Of a stretch of 5,928 bases of DNA, positions 5,273-5,928 are shown in pieces. A program made the position numbers and the translations under genes. This stretch comes from Mycobacterium sp. GTDB lineage: Bacteria > Actinomycetota > Actinomycetes > Mycobacteriales > Mycobacteriaceae. The notes beneath the pieces were generated by a model that saw only the letters and a program-made list of their open reading frames with translations, was not told the DNA's origin and searched no databases. Every line of letters starts with the position of its first letter. The stretch's first letter is position 1. The stretch lies in contig JAQSXQ010000137.1 of NCBI GenBank assembly GCA_029256565.1, forward strand, positions 1 through 5,928. Direction: 5' to 3'.

Positions 5273-5928
5273 ATGGACCTACATGGCCTCGACGACGACG
5301 AACGCGTGATCGCCGAGACGGCGGCCGCGTTCGCCGAGAAGCGCCTCGCACCGCATGCCCTGGAATGGGATGCCTCCAAGCACTTTCCGACCGACGTGCT
5401 GCGCGAGGCGGCCGAGCTCGGCATGGCGGCGATCTACTGCAACGACGACGTCGGCGGCAGTGGACTGCGGCGCCTCGACGGGGTGCGCATCTTCGAGGCG
5501 CTGTCCTACGCCGACCCGACGGTCGCGGCGTTCCTGTCGATCCACAACATGTGCACCTGGATGGTGGACACCTACGGCACGGCCGAGCAGCGCAAGAGCC
5601 TGGTCCCGCGACTGGCGTCGATGGAACTCATCGCGAGCTACTGCCTCACCGAGCCGGGCGCGGGTTCCGACGCAGGCGCGCTGCGCACCAGGGCGGTTCG
5701 CGACGGTGACTCCTACGTCCTCGACGGGGTCAAGCAGTTCATCTCGGGCGCCGGTGCGTCGGACGTGTACGTCGTGATGGCGCGCACCGGCGGTGACGGG
5801 CCGCGCGGCATCTCGGCGTTCGTCGTCGAGAAGGACACGCCGGGACTGAGTTTCGGCGCCGACGAGTACAAGATGGGCTGGAACGCACAGCCCACCGCCC
5901 AGGTGGTGTTCGAGGGAGCGCGGGTCCC
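5273..5928 (+). CDS. fadE9: Acyl-CoA dehydrogenase, isobutyryl-CoA dehydrogenase type (3' end outside window)
   Basis: The frame is open from ATG 5273 to the window edge: 218 complete codons, roughly the first 55-60% of a typical acyl-CoA dehydrogenase of about 380-390 residues. These FAD enzymes form an alpha,beta double bond in acyl-CoA. The sequence is closest to isobutyryl-CoA dehydrogenase (ACAD8): DVGGSGLRRLDGVRIFEALS (59-78), SIHNMCTWMVDTYG (89-102), YCLTEPGAGSDA (123-134, the flavin/substrate signature), QFISGAGASDVYVVMARTGG (155-174) and MGWNAQPT (201-208). The catalytic glutamate lies beyond the window. It would turn isobutyryl-CoA into methacrylyl-CoA, upstream of MmsA in valine breakdown. 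The start is the first possible one: the frame is the same as mmsA and only the mmsA TAG and four sense codons precede it. No strong Shine-Dalgarno is seen, so translational coupling to mmsA is likely. The symbol fadE9 follows mycobacterial use for the gene next to mmsA. Confidence 0.92.
   Translation, partial: MDLHGLDDDERVIAETAAAFAEKRLAPHALEWDASKHFPTDVLREAAELGMAAIYCNDDVGGSGLRRLDGVRIFEALSYADPTVAAFLSIHNMCTWMVDTYGTAEQRKSLVPRLASMELIASYCLTEPGAGSDAGALRTRAVRDGDSYVLDGVKQFISGAGASDVYVVMARTGGDGPRGISAFVVEKDTPGLSFGADEYKMGWNAQPTAQVVFEGARV

Noticed and set aside
5355..5777. A 140-codon + strand frame inside the acyl-CoA dehydrogenase
   Set aside because: The translation is Arg/Ser/Thr-rich without motifs. 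The frame from 5273 carries the acyl-CoA dehydrogenase signatures across the same span.

Overview
This is a GC-rich actinobacterial window, most likely from a Mycobacterium/Mycolicibacterium species. Three things point there: the tail of an F420-dependent luciferase-like oxidoreductase, an RmlB of 331 residues, and an RmlC of 203 residues whose catalytic residues fall at the positions known for M. tuberculosis RmlC (His62, Tyr132). All recognised genes lie on the + strand.

Layout: (1) Positions 1-366 hold the 3' end of an F420-dependent LLM-class oxidoreductase gene. (2) Positions 367-525 are a 159-bp gap. It contains a striking 29-bp near-perfect palindrome (423-451), a weaker hairpin, and a candidate promoter and G-rich ribosome binding site for the next gene. 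(3) Positions 526-3621 look like one envelope-polysaccharide transcription unit: a membrane polyprenyl-phosphate sugar phosphotransferase (526-1989), rmlB (2018-3013) and rmlC (3010-3621, overlapping rmlB by 4 nt). (4) Positions 3622-3739 are a 118-bp gap. It contains a hairpin directly after the rmlC stop, then a TTGCGA/17 bp/TAGGAT promoter whose -10 element lies inside a perfect 22-bp palindrome. This reads as a repressor-controlled promoter. (5) From 3740 onward is a valine catabolic unit: mmsA (CoA-acylating methylmalonate-semialdehyde dehydrogenase), then after 12 bp an isobutyryl-CoA dehydrogenase-type acyl-CoA dehydrogenase that runs off the window.

How the genes work together: RmlB and RmlC are steps two and three of dTDP-L-rhamnose synthesis, which mycobacteria need for the rhamnose of the arabinogalactan linker and for other rhamnosylated glycans. 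rmlA and rmlD are not in the window; in M. tuberculosis they also lie elsewhere. The sugar phosphotransferase would start a lipid-linked glycan, so its position next to rmlBC suggests a rhamnose-containing polysaccharide, but that link is inference. The second unit converts isobutyryl-CoA (from valine) toward propionyl-CoA. A 3-hydroxyisobutyrate dehydrogenase (mmsB) and possibly an enoyl-CoA hydratase would be expected just downstream.

I see no mobile element, CRISPR array, tRNA or rRNA. The enzymes belong to known families. The least ordinary signals are the two palindromes, the possible leaderless promoter of rmlB, and the sugar transferase placed between the F420 gene and rmlB.
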